A stretch of 64,000 nt of DNA from Lepidostoma basale. Its lineage: Eukaryota > Arthropoda > Insecta > Trichoptera > Lepidostomatidae. Where the stretch lies: assembly GCA_022606425.2 (NCBI GenBank), contig JAHDVF020001512.1, positions 248,001 through 312,000 on the forward strand. Reading direction: 5' to 3'. The translations under genes were made by a program, and so were the position numbers. Under the pieces are notes generated by a model. It was not told the origin of the DNA, ran no database searches, and saw only the letters and a program-made list of their open reading frames with translations. Positions 1 through 10,497 of this stretch are shown piece by piece. Position 1 is the first letter of the stretch. Each line of letters begins with the position of its first letter.

Positions 1-470
1 GCATGGAACTGGCAAAAGAAGGATGAAAGTAGAATAAATGCAGTAGAAATGAGATCACTAATACGAATGTGTGGCAAATCTGTATATGATAGAGTGACAA
101 ATGCAAGTATAAGAAGTGAATGTGGTGCGAATGAAAGTGTTATGAACAAATTAAGGAAAGGGTCATTAAGATGATTTGGACACATGGAAAGAATGAGTGA
201 AGACAGAATGGTAAAGAAGGTATACTCGTATGTAAACGGCGTGAACGGAGCTAGAAATAGAGGAAGGCCGAGGAAAACGTGGCACGATCAAATCAATCAA
301 ATATTGAATGTCGGTCACGTAAGGAGTCGGAAAAATCGACGTGCGTGCATGACAAGATGTATGAATGTAGAGGAACCGAGAGAAGTATGTCAGGACAGAA
401 CAGTGTGGCGTTCCATTCTTTCTGCCTACCCCTCCGGGGAGACGGTGTGATGGTAAGTTAGTTAGTTTAT
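1..470 (+). mobile_element. Non-LTR retrotransposon 3' fragment, family A
   Basis: This is the C-terminal end of an endonuclease/reverse-transcriptase ORF, already open at the left edge. The translation shows the downstream domain typical of the family: AWNWQKKDESRINAVEMRS, then a FGHMERM block, GRPRKTWHDQINQILN, a RNRRACMTRCMNVEE block and a terminal WRSILSAYP. An in-frame TGA at 172-174 replaces the W of the usual LRWFGHMER, so this copy is dead. The 3' end is a GTTA-type repeat tail at about 456-470. At least ten other pieces of this family lie in the window, so it serves as the reference copy. Confidence 0.8.
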
Positions 471-489
471 TTAGTATTGCCATGTTTTC

Positions 490-595
490 ATTCGCTTTCC
501 GTCGGCTTATTTTTCAATTCACTCGACTTGTACATATATTTTTAACCATTCTTCCCTCATCCATTCGTTCCATATGTCCAAACCATCGTATCTAG
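490..595 (-). mobile_element. Antisense scrap of family A retrotransposon
   Basis: Reads on the minus strand as the FGHMER...MVKK part of family A (plus-strand signature CCATATGTCCAAACCATC, also seen near 59210). It lies just downstream of the sense copy that ends at 470 and in opposite orientation, so the two are separate insertions. Confidence 0.5.
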
Positions 596-763
596 CTAGC
601 TGAATCCATTCAGCTCAAGGAAAATATTTAAATATCTATGTTATATTTTGTTTGCTAATCTTTTAGAATTTTGTTATTTGTTAGTAATAGATATTTTTTC
701 TTTAATCGTGTGTGTCTTGCTCGCTATCGGTTCTCCCACATGAAGTTAATGTGTTCTGTTTAC

Positions 764-861
764 ACATGCGTCGTAACCGTCCGACAAGGCCTCGGTCATG
801 GTCCGCGCGCCCATCGCCTCCAGCCAGGGTGACTTTCGGAAGGTTATGTACAATGTAGCCG
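764..861 (-). CDS. Possible minus-strand coding exon of an unidentified gene
   Basis: On the minus strand an acceptor (GTGTGCAG, ending at 862) opens a 98-nt GC-rich stretch that reaches a donor GTAAAC at 763-758. With two bases carried in from the previous exon, 32 codons are open and most end in G or C, unlike the AT-rich surroundings. The peptide includes LYITFRKSPWLEAMGARTMT. I do not recognise it. A second minus frame is also open across the stretch, and no neighbouring exon was found. It could instead be a conserved non-coding island. Confidence 0.3.
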
Positions 862-1198
862 CTGCACACGGCATAAGTCAATTTGACATACTCTATATCA
901 TTAACTAAATCTTCGTCTTGCTCGAATTCCGCTATTATCCAATTTTTTCTCGTTTTAACACGTTGAATGCCACGGTACTTTTCACGATTCCGGTGTAAAA
1001 AGCCATTTTAACTTAACCATATTATATTATTAAAAACCGTTAACGCGTGAATGACGCCATTTGAGGACCTTTACTTTAATTCAACCTGTCACATATCACT
1101 GCCACAGCATGATACTTGTTGACCCTTTCTTAGCCTATAAAGAAAGCTTAGATATTCTAAAATATTCATGAATTGTAAGTTTTTTATATGATAAAAGT

Positions 1199-1345
1199 CT
1201 TCTTCTTCTTAGTGTAGGCCTTATGGCCTGTTTCTTAAGAGGGGCTGGCCTCCTGCGAAGCGATTCCAAGATGTTGATCCATCATTTTGGTCGTCTACCT
1301 TGGGATTAATCGTGCAACACAATGGGGAGCGAGTCTAGATGGATC
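1199..1345. repeat. Dispersed repeat, copy 1 (pair with 12109-12270)
   Basis: Begins TCTTCTTCTTAGTGTAGGCC and shares a block of about 145 bp, in the same order, with 12109-12270 (TCTTCTTCTTGGTGTAGGCC). The copies share GTCTACCTTGGG and the CGTGCAACACAAT stretch. On the minus strand it ends in AAGAAGAAGA, the kind of tail carried by several non-LTR elements here, so it is probably an antisense non-LTR 3' end. Confidence 0.55.
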
Positions 1346-1689
1346 CATTCTTCTCACGTGTGCATACCAATATTTTCTTCTTTGCCTTCCTCACCTAATA
1401 ACATCTTCGACCTCACATATTTATCTCATTCTTTAATTCCTTATTCTGCAACCCCTTTCAAGTCTTGTCAGATGTGTTCCTTAAATAAATATTATTTTAG
1501 TACAAAATTTCTCATCATTACTTAAGCATCCAATTCACTATAATATATTGGGGGTACAAATAATAACTCGCTGTTTTCGTTATTGAAATTGTATTTTTAT
1601 TTATGTACACATGTGGCAATACTGAAACCAATTTTATTTTAAAGCTAAACCTTTAACCTCAAAACGTTAGTATGTGTTGAACTGTCAAA

Positions 1690-1888
1690 AGGTACAGAAC
1701 ATTTTTTAAATCGCCTCAAACATGACGGATTTCGTACCAAAAAAAAAACGTTTTCTAATGCCGATACCAAAAAATGTGTCGATGACTGGATTAAATCAAA
1801 AGACACAACGTTCTTCCAATGCGGATTTCGAAAATTGCCTAAAAGATGGAAGAAAGTAATATCTAGCGATAGACAATACTTTGATTAA
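1690..1888 (+). pseudogene. Mariner-family transposase C-terminus, degenerate
   Basis: The frame 1778-1888 reads VDDWIKSKDTTFFQCG, then a LPKRWKKVISSDRQYFD block and a stop. This is the typical C-terminal tail of mariner-type (IS630/Tc1/mariner) transposases: a D-W-I-x-x-K-D segment, a LP-x-RW motif and a terminal SD-x-x-YF. The sequence upstream has lost the frame and the catalytic aspartates are not recognisable. The AT-rich DNA after the stop may be the element's 3' UTR, but no terminal repeat was found. A second mariner relic lies at 29655-30110. Confidence 0.65.
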
Positions 1889-2042
1889 GATATTCCTTAT
1901 CAGTTTTTTAAATAAAATTTCAAATTAAAAAAAAAACAGTGATAACTTATTGGTATCCCTAGTATAATTGCACACTCCTTTATATGTCTTTTTTTATTAA
2001 TAATCTAGTTAAAAGGAATCGTTTAGTAAAAGTGGTGTAAGT

Positions 2043-2693
2043 TAGGGATGTGCGATCCGCTCACGAGTTAACTCAAAGAGTCGACTCACTTTGGTAAGCG
2101 AGTGACCGATGATTCATAAAAAAGAGCGGCAGCTCAATGATCCGCTGGGTGAATCGTAAATTATTGCAAAATAGTCGAATCTTTTTAGTGAGCTCTTTAA
2201 GGGATCTGAGCTGAACATTTCCGCTCAGCAAAGTGAGCTGACTCTTCTTAATAATTCATGGTTCACCATTTTGAGTACTTACTTTACTTTGCGTATGGCG
2301 GCAAATTTTTTTTTTTTTTTTTTTCTGGGCCATTGGGCCGCGTCACAGGCGAAGATCCAGACCCTCCATCCACTTCACTGCTCCTGGCGTGGCTCTGTGA
2401 AGGTCATCAAGGCCAGGAGGGTATCTTCTGGTGGGGCAATCCTCCACCATTTGGAGTCGTTTGTTAAAAATGAATTTCTGATACGAGCTAAAAAAAAAAA
2501 TTTCCTTCATCCAATTTTCGAACTTTGCAGAAAATCAGCGGCGACCTTTTTTTTTTTAGCTCGTATCAGAAATTCATTTTTAACAAATGACTCAAAATGG
2601 GTGAACAATGAATTATTAAAAAGAGTCAGCTCATTTTGCTGAGCGGAACCGTTCAGCTCAGATCCCTTAAGTGATTCATTTTGCCCATCCCTA
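2043..2693. mobile_element. Fold-back element with nested inverted repeat
   Basis: The ends are inverted copies: TTAGGGATGTGCGATCC at the left and, read in reverse complement, CTAGGGATGGGCAAAATG at the right. Long inner arms also pair: the left block with GGGATCTGAGCTGAAC, CCGCTCAGC and AATAATTCATGGTTCACC at 2200-2275 matches the reverse complement of 2588-2680. The centre (about 2294-2580) carries another inverted pair around TTTCTGATACGAGCTAAAA and its complement, plus an 18-T run. This looks like one non-autonomous inverted-repeat element inside another. No transposase is present. Confidence 0.65.
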
Positions 2694-2699
2694 GTGTAA

Positions 2700-4155
2700 G
2701 TGAAAACCCATTTTGGTTGTAAACTCGGCGTGCTCCGAAATCTTTTTGAAGAGAAGCTATATTTATTTGTATCCGTATATTCCGATCATTCGTATTATGA
2801 AGCTCATAAGTACATATTTGCGTAAGTGCCAATGTTCGTTATTTTCATTGGTAAATATTCTGGACGGGACGATTCCACACACGCTGACCACAGAATATAA
2901 TAACAAAAAAAGCCTTGCGCCACAGTCGCCGCTAATATAATTACAAGTATGGCCGCTACAACAAATTGTCGGTATTATTTCAAGTGCTCTGTATTGACTT
3001 AGACCGGGCTGCGTGCTTCGCGATACGACGAACTCACTCCCCATTGTTTTTTCTAATGTTTACTCTCCCGAAGATCAACATTTACTGTGCTACTACGCCT
3101 ATCAGACATGTTTATATTAAATGCTGTATTGTCTCGAGAGAAACCGTGCTACGAGTATTAGCTTATTTAAATGAGTGCGAATTGAGAACAATTTTTTTTG
3201 TTTACCTTTTATTTATGTCAGCTAATAAATATTTTTTCATTCAATTTGCATTTTTTTAAATCTGATTACGGCTTATTAATTTCACATATATTAAATTATT
3301 GTATTATACATTATTTCAATATTGATCAATAAAACTTTTATTTCACTGACCATTTTTTTATGAATTAAAACACTATTTTACACCTCCATTATACGATATA
3401 AACTCTTTATACTTTACTTAAATTCACTCGTACTCTTACTTTAATTCATTGAAAAATCGGTTTTATGGAATTCCACATTGTTAACACATTAAATCTATCT
3501 AAAATTAATTGTTCATGCATTAGATTCGTGATGATTGGTTTTTAAATAGATTTTTTTCATTTACACGATATAATAGTATGGAAGAAATAAAAGTGACTCG
3601 ACGATTTTCACAAAAATATCAAAATTTTACGTCAATTTGTGTATTACGTGATTTTCTGCAAATAAAGTTTTTTTAATAGGTTTTTTGTGGCATCAAAATT
3701 CATCATATTTAGTTGTTCATACAATCACAATAATATCTTTAAAAATCTTCAACAAAATATCTTTTTAAAGTTCTTTTGTTGTTGTGTTATTTTTTTAATA
3801 CAATTCCAGATCGTTTGTAATTACATAATAAAAATTAAACAAAAGAAAAAATAAAATGTGTTTGAATTGAAAGAATTTTTCAGTTCCTCTTTTCGGTTTA
3901 TAAGTAACAAATCGTGAAATAATGTTTCTAATTAACACGATTTGATAATCATCCTTCACTTCTGTTAAATTAGTTTTCAGTTAACACCACTGAGCATACA
4001 ATTAACGAACCCGGGTTCGTCCATTTAATTAATAGCCGCACCCGCCGCCGGTACCGCGCCTATACATTAGCTATCCTCTCTCCACTTCACGTGTTTTACA
4101 TTACGGATTACGCTAATTATCCTTTCCTGTCCTTTCGGCCAGTCAGTATCAACTA
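2700..4155. other. No gene seen
   Basis: AT-rich DNA. The short open frames have no recognisable motifs, codon bias or splice signals. A GC-rich patch at about 4010-4060 (GCCGCACCCGCCGCCGG) is the only compositional feature. Confidence 0.5.
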
Positions 4156-4385
4156 AAGGTCTATTTACACTGGACAGTGACCGTAACGTCATCTCATCGA
4201 CTCGTTATCACAAATGCTATAATAAAATCGCCGTCGGGAGAGTTGATAAGTGACAGTTTGACGTCTGCGCGTCTCTTATCAACTATCCCGACGGCGATTT
4301 TATTTTAGCATTTGATATAAAAGTCAGTAAGATTTAAGGCTACGTCGGTGTCGTTACGGTCACTGCTCAATGTAAATAGACCTTA
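4156..4385. mobile_element. Miniature inverted-repeat element M1, copy 1
   Basis: Terminal inverted repeats start AAAGGTCTATTTACACTGG at the left and end with its imperfect complement at 4385 (ACATTGAGCAGTGACCGTAACG read from the right). A second inner inverted pair of about 39 bp surrounds ATAAAATCGCCGTCGGGA. About 230 bp, no ORF. The terminal sequence and the ATGCTATAATAAAATCGCCG block recur in the element at 9480-9853. Confidence 0.75.
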
Positions 4386-4389
4386 GTGT

Positions 4390-5540
4390 AATCTATGGCT
4401 AATTCAACACGTGATAACGATTTATAATTTTGTCATAAATATCATTTTATGTCTCATGAACTTTGCGAGGCAAATTAAATAAGTATTATATTTGGAATGT
4501 ATAAATTCAATACTACACGTGTTGTATCGGTTTAAAAATTGTGTAAATTAACATACACAGAAGCAAATTGTGAATCATATACGCGTACCCACCTGATATA
4601 ATACATTCAATCCGTTCGATAGTCGGTTTTACGACAAGAGTTTAGGAAAATTCAAGTGTTTTTTTTATCCTCGCAAAAAAACATTATTATTGAATTCCGT
4701 CTATTTTAAACATAAACCAAATTTGCTTTTCAATATTTTTAGTAATTAACACTTGATTTACATTTTAATGAATAATAAAACCATGTAAATACCCTTCTAT
4801 TCTGGGTGTATGTAAATTTGTATAACACTAAAATAGCTCCTGATGAAAAAGGTACGAAACCTTCAAAATATTTAGATTATATTGTTTTTCTGTTTATTGT
4901 TGTTTTAATGTTTATAACAGAATATTAAAAAATGTCTAAATTGGATATTTATAAAAACAAAACAATTATCTTATCCAGAAATACTTTCTAGCTTCATTTT
5001 TTATTTTTGTTTACTAGCATAGAATTAGGCGACTCATTTGGATACATATTCCTAGGAATATGCTAAAGGTAAAAATACATAGAAAAAAATTTAATTAAAA
5101 GGAAAACAATGTAAAAATTCGTTGATTGTCAAACAGGATTCCATGATAATGATGATGACATCTTCCACATTCATACAGCGTATCATGCTTGCAAGTAGAT
5201 TGCCTCGACTTTCAACATCGCCGACTTTATGGATTAATTTTATTTACATGTGTAATTTTTTTTATCACATTTAATTCAAATCTGTGGTACCATATAATTC
5301 ATACGTTTTTTTTTTAATTTTCAATTTTAAAGAGCATAATTCTGATCCTCTATTTGCACTTAAATAAATTAATTGAAGTCTCTACTTACGTATATATTTT
5401 GTTTGCATTATGTATAGATTGTGTGGTAATTTTGCGAATTATTCAGCCTCCCCAAGCATCCCACTCTGATTAAATAGATGAATACAATTTAAAGTGTTGC
5501 ATCATAGAACATTGTCTATTCGCTTCGTCCGGAAAGATGC
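4390..5540. other. No gene seen; one family A scrap inside
   Basis: AT-rich. The only recognisable segment is about 5155-5222, minus strand, which matches the CMTRCMNVEE region of family A (plus-strand TCCACATTCATACAGCG). Confidence 0.45.
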
Positions 5541-5552
5541 CGATGACTCAAT

Positions 5553-5845
5553 TTGTTGAAACGTTCTTACTCATTAATTGGTTGCGTTTACTATACTTAT
5601 AGTGTACTCTCTTCCCCTACTTCCTATTCCGCCCCGCTGGCGCTGGTGGGGAATGCGGCTCTTCCTATTGTGATGATGAACGCATCAATTACTATTGTAA
5701 TGCGCCAATTATTGTATGACTCGATTGGGTGTCTGCCAAACCATCTCAGCTGTCCAAAATAACCACCATGCTCGTCTCGTGTTAATTCGGTAACAACAGA
5801 CCCCTCAGCCATCTGTCTATTCCCTACAAACATAAAAATCCGCAA
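5553..5845 (-). other. Unidentified minus-strand open stretch
   Basis: A 73-codon minus-strand frame (5845-5624) contains RDEHGGYFGQLRWFGRHPI. The LRWFG part resembles the LRWFGH block found in non-LTR ORF C-termini here, but the rest does not align by eye. It may be an old antisense retrotransposon fragment. There is no splice or promoter evidence for a host gene. Confidence 0.2.
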
Positions 5846-5859
5846 CGAACATTTGATTG

Positions 5860-6925
5860 CTTCGCAGACACTTTGATTAGGTACGTCTAGAACAATCGAC
5901 TATAACATTAAATTAATAAGTAGTCTATTATATCTATTCTCGTATATTGCAATCCAACCAATTTTAATGTCGTATTACATGTCAATTACTAGACACTAAA
6001 CTTATTTAGGAATGCGCCATCGATTGTGATATGAGCAGTTATAACATTTAATATGGATCATTTTAAACGTACTTTATTTCCGACAGGTTTACTTTAACCA
6101 CCGCATTATTATTGAGAAGCTTTGCTTGTTGTTGTAACTCTGTATTCTAAACTTTTAATGAGCACATGTCGTGATATCGTATCACTAAACAACGTTTTTC
6201 TCTTTGGTTTCAAGTGTTATTGAAAACTGTATTTTTAGCTAAAATGTATCCAAATATCTCGTATACTTCCATAAAACTGTCGCCCAATAATGTGGTACAA
6301 ACGCGATCCAAGATATGTAAATTCGGTTTGTCCAAGATCCAGGAATACTCCGCGTAAATCACAACACAAACGGCATAGCGTCAAAGCAGCTTTTATGTTT
6401 TTAAGGTCGGATTTATTTAATAATAATGTATAATATTATATTTGGAAGCACTTATTGCGTCTCCCTGCTGTGGTTTGTTTTAACTTGGCGGTCATTCAAC
6501 TATTTTCGTATTATGTTATCTCTTTTCCTTGGCTATTTTTTTAACGTTAAAAACTGCTGCGCACATAGAGGGCGTCATCCGATGTGATGATTTACAACCA
6601 ACAAATAATTCCGGGTAGGAGTCATTACGGACTATAAACGAATAGATTGAAAACTGGATTTCAATCATCGGGACTTTTTGTTTCGCTTCATGGAGTGACT
6701 CTTTTGATGTACAATAGATTAGGGCTTATACGAATATTGCAAAGACATCAACAACATTTAGATTCAGTCAACATTTATAGCAACACTGATAATGTTCTAA
6801 AAATAGTTATAATGTTTTTACTGGGGTTTTTATCCTGATTAATTTTATTGAAATTTACGCATTTCGTGTATGAGCGTTTAAATGGATTATATTTTCGTTA
6901 ATGATAAAGCTGTATAATATGAGTG
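5860..6925. other. No gene seen
   Basis: AT-rich spacer with short frames only, no repeat partner recognised and no GC-rich islands. Confidence 0.45.
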
Positions 6926-6933
6926 CTTGCAGT

Positions 6934-7182
6934 CGGTGGCGGTTCTCCCATAGAAGCCCAGAAGCCCGGCTTCCTTAAGAAATTTTGAATCAAAACCTCT
7001 TCTGGCTTACAGAGGTTCAGTTATTGTGGCTATTCCTCTTACGTCTGATGTGAACATTGCTGGAAGGTGATTTGGTGGGTTGTTGGTTTATGCGGGGGCA
7101 TGATTACTTAGATTTGGGGGATTTGATTCAAAATTTCTTACGCAAGCCGGGCTTCTGGACTTCTATGGGAGTACCGCCACTG
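6934..7182. mobile_element. hAT-like miniature element with perfect 8-bp target duplication
   Basis: The 249-bp element is bounded by the direct repeat CTTGCAGT at 6926-6933 and 7183-7190. Its terminal inverted repeats are about 60 bp: CGGTGGCGGTTCTCCCATAG at the left, against CAGTGGCGGTACTCCCATAG from the right, continuing through AGAAGCCCGGCTT and TTTTGAATCAAA. An 8-bp duplication and CAGTGGCGG-type ends fit the hAT superfamily. It has no coding capacity. Part of its interior (GGCTATTCCTCTTACGTCT) recurs at about 12030-12080, the remains of a second copy. Confidence 0.85.
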
Positions 7183-7257
7183 CTTGCAGTACCATTGCAT
7201 ATGATAGACAAGGTCGGCTAAGTTGTGTGTATTTCCCTTGTATTATAATATTAAAAA

Positions 7258-8050
7258 TGTTACACAAACCATCACGCCGTTTCCCCGGAAGGGTAGGCAG
7301 AAGGAATGGACCCCCCACCGCCCGATACATCTAGCTATCCCGATACATCTAGCTTCCTCCACATTCATACAGCGAGTCATACAAGCATGTCGATTCTTCC
7401 GACTTCGGACATAGGACATAGAGGATTCCCACTGCTTACCCGAAGCTATAGACGAACGGCGCCTTTCGTCAGCTTCGCTCATTCAATCCCTAGGCCCGTC
7501 CCTCATCCATGCGGGACTTACGTTAGAAAAAAAGTTTATAAAAGAAATCAAGAGGGACCAGGACACATTTAATCTACTGCTATTTTCCTCTATGTCCCGC
7601 CTAACATGCAGATAATACTAAAAAACTTAAAATATTTCCAAACATAATATATAAAAATAAAAAAAGACACGGAATGAAATGGGGAGCGGACTCATGGACG
7701 CATGACAGCGGGAAACGAAAGGAGGAACATAGGAGACAAATGCGGAATGGCGTGAGTACGCACAACGTTATTTTATAGCGGACACAGGACAGGTCAAGAG
7801 AACAGAACATTACAAAATTCTTCCGACTTCTAACATGGCCGACCTTTAAATTGTTATTACTTTGGTCATGCCATGTTTGCCTCAGTCTTACTCGATTTCA
7901 TACTCCATTCAAATCGCCAACGTATATTATGTTAACCATTCTTCATCCATGCGTTCCGTATGTCCAAACTAACGCAGTGATCTTTTCATAATTTTGTTCA
8001 TAATACTTCTTCCGCTCTACATCCCTTCCAATTTATAATGTCGTTGCTAG
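7258..8050 (-). mobile_element. Family A retrotransposon 3' end, minus strand, split by an insertion
   Basis: On the minus strand the right-hand half (7831-8050) and the left-hand half (7258-7392) are consecutive parts of the family A ORF C-terminus. They carry FGHxxR-type sequence, then the RSRKNRHACMTRCMNVEEA block, then the 3' end whose plus-strand form is CATCACGCCGTTTCCCCGG. A 410-bp foreign segment with 14-bp flanking repeats separates the halves at 7407-7816. Frameshifts and stops show the copy was already dead. Confidence 0.8.
7407..7816 (+). mobile_element. Unnamed SINE-like element S1, copy 1, with 14-bp target duplication
   Basis: The insert is flanked by the perfect direct repeat ATTCTTCCGACTTC at 7393-7406 and 7817-7830. 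It shares with 59719-59978 a core that includes GATTCCCACTGC/GGTTCCCACCACC, CGCCTTTCGTCAG, CTAGGCCCGTCC, GCGGGACTTACGTTA and ACATTTAATCTA, all in the same order. After about 7600 the sequence is A-rich, then a further 200 bp has no match in the other copy. A 14-bp duplication and an A-rich region suggest LINE-driven retroposition. No RNA polymerase III box is convincing and no ORF is shared. Confidence 0.7.
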
Positions 8051-8059
8051 ATTCTTCCA

Positions 8060-8845
8060 ACTTCCCGCACACCTGGCGGGTTGGGTAACTGTTTATGTAA
8101 AACCAAATTATCAGTTTAGATCCATTTAGGATCGAGCATTTAAAGTAGGCTTAGGAAGCGTCCCGAATATTATCAGACCATTTCGGCACGAGCTCGTCTG
8201 CTTCTGCCCATCAATTTACTCGCTTTAATATCCCCTCCGCGGCCCTTATTAGAAGATTGTCGCCGTGGTTATTCCGCAAATTATAAACGACAATATCTAT
8301 ATTCAACCTTTCCGATAGGGTCTATTTCGGACTTGTTTGAGTGTGAAATTGTACGCAAATCGCCGGCTTATATCTTTGGATCTTCATTGAAACTGCGAAG
8401 TTTACTCAGCGAATTTGCCACTAGAACATCTAGAATTGGAACTCATCTCTGTAGTATACACCGGTCGGTCATTGGAATACGACCTTAGGTTAAAATTAGA
8501 ATCCAGGATATCGTCAAGCTACTCGGTTTTGATATGACACTTAATTAATAGTCAGGAGTTTGTCAATAATTACGTAGTCATTTCTTTAACGATTTACATT
8601 TTATATTATTTTGTGCATTTATCGTTAATAATCAACACGGAAAGAATAAATCATTCTTTCACTTGATACAAAAAATTCATGACCTCTGTTCGAGCGACTA
8701 ACGACAGTTTATCTTATCTATGATTGCTTCCGACCGGATGTGTCATGGTTTGGAATCGTTAAAATCTACCTTTTTTTAAAAGATGTTACAATATATTTCA
8801 ATAAATATTCAATTTAACTTATTTCACGTATTTTAACGTATTTTG
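8060..8845. other. No gene seen
   Basis: Mixed-composition DNA, slightly richer in G+C at 8150-8280, with no long frame, splice-flanked exon or repeat partner identified. Confidence 0.4.
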
Positions 8846-8847
8846 AA

Positions 8848-9085
8848 GATAATCTTTTACTGAAATCTCTTGATGGAAGTTCATTTTATGATTTAATAAA
8901 ACTATGTTTTTAACTTCTTCCACTTATTGTCATTGTTTCGACAGCGACCGGTTTCGCCAGGCTAGCTGGATTGACAGACCAGTCTGTCGATGCCAGCTAG
9001 CATGGCGAAACCGGTCGCTGTCGAATTAATGACAATATGTGGAAGAAGTTAATAAAAAACGTCGTTTTATTTCATTATCATTTAC
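8848..9085. mobile_element. Fold-back element M2, copy 1
   Basis: Centre is a near-perfect hairpin: GACAGCGACCGGTTTCGCCA at 8940-8959 pairs with the complementary segment ending at about 9025, and the arms extend outward through TTAACTTCTTCCAC. The left flank CTGAAATCTCTTGATGGAAG also appears, reverse-complemented, on the right side of the copy at 52650-52880. The repeat unit is therefore longer than the hairpin and the two copies lie in opposite orientation. No ORF. Confidence 0.75.
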
Positions 9086-9224
9086 TGTATTTTGGTTATA
9101 ATAATGTCTCATTTTATCCATTATCCGTTATTTTTATCAATCGCTGTATTTTGCAAAACAGACCGCACCTTCATCGAGTATACTGATTTTTTATAACAAA
9201 AATATTTATCGTAATCAAGACTAG

Positions 9225-9478
9225 TATAGTGGGCAGGGTGAGAAACACCGCTATTAGAACTAGAATAGAAGGGTTAGACATCATCGGAATAGTGGCAGCG
9301 CTAAAATAGCGCTGGGCAGGGCTTGTCGCTCGCAACTCTGGCGATAGATGGACGAAATGCCTATTTTAGTGGTTACACGAAACCCAGGACGTCCAGAACT
9401 TCTGATGCGTTCTGCCCAGGATCGATAGACACGGAATCAGATAGAGGGAGCCTGGTCCAGGAGTGGACGGATACTGGC
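9225..9478 (+). mobile_element. Non-LTR retrotransposon 3' fragment, family B-like, degenerate
   Basis: Plus-strand frames show IRTRIEGLDIIGIVAALK, stop, RWAGLVARNSGDRWTK, then TQDVQNF and a final VDGYWL. This order (target-specific helix, RWAGHVAR block, final tail) matches the C-termini at 33909-34130 and 50940-51281. Several stops and shifts. It abuts the miniature element beginning at 9480. Confidence 0.6.
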
Positions 9479-9479
9479 T

Positions 9480-9853
9480 AAAGGTCCATTTACACTGGAC
9501 AGTCATCAGCCGATACCGACACGTCACGATAAAAATAATCTTGAATCTCACTGACCCGTTATCTCAAATGCTATAATAAAATCGCCGCCGGGGTTTGTCA
9601 AAGAAAGCACCTACCTACATAAAATTGACACTTAATAAAAATGATCAATATTTTTCAGGATGTATTTCCTACAGTATATAATTCTTTTTTTACAGAATAC
9701 CATTTTTACTACCATTTAAATTATTCGTGGAGAAGGCGATTATCTCGGAATTTAAATATAATATGAACAAAACAAACAAAACGATTATTTGCTCTACGCA
9801 AACGCGTGTCGTGTCGGTATCGGCTGATGACCGTCCAGTGTAAATGGACCTTT
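9480..9853. mobile_element. Miniature inverted-repeat element M1, copy 2
   Basis: Terminal inverted repeats of at least 43 bp: AAAGGTCCATTTACACTGG at 9480 and its complement ending at 9853, continuing inward through CATCAGCCGATACCGACAC. The block ATGCTATAATAAAATCGCCG ties it to copy 1 (4156-4385). Here the right partner of that inner block has been replaced by unrelated AT-rich sequence, so the centre has diverged or been replaced. No transposase. Confidence 0.8.
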
Positions 9854-9859
9854 GTGATG

Positions 9860-10495
9860 CTATTATAATAATAGATACTTATGTCTGGAAAATCACGAAA
9901 GGAAATGAAATATTCTAAAGTAAGAATGTAAGAAAAACTGCAGAATATTTTTTTAGCGTACATTATAAGATGTAAATATTAACTCAGTCGTACAGTAAAT
10001 ACAAGATCGCGCCACTCGCTAATAATTCGCTATAGATAACGATGCACCTAATAACGCAGTCTATTTACTTCAACTAGTTTTGCAGTTCATCGCAATATGG
10101 AATGTTAGCATTGCGCTTCAGCAATGAAATGTGTTAACTACGCTTTAATAATATATGTATATGTATATTATAATCACTTCATCTCGTGTGATAGTGTATA
10201 TGTATATAATATAATATAACATAACACGTTGGCTCGCCGCATTTCTCGGCCGCTGGGAACAGCATGTGTAGTAAACAATAATATTTACCGCACCGTCCAG
10301 CAAGCGACTGTCGCCACTTCATCTTGAAGCTCGTGAAGTCGCTCCCAAATACAGGACGCCGGTCACAAAGTCATATATCTCATTAAAAAACAGGGTTGTT
10401 GGTTGATTTGGTTATATTAAATACCTACACCTATGATCAGTAAATACATCACTATTTCATATTCGTTTTTTAAACAATTCATTTACGATTATTCT
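9860..10495. other. No gene seen; AT microsatellite at 10140-10220
   Basis: Contains a degenerate TATATG/TATAATA repeat tract at about 10147-10215 and a somewhat GC-rich patch at 10225-10370. No exon was supported in that patch. Confidence 0.4.
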
Positions 10496-10497
10496 AA

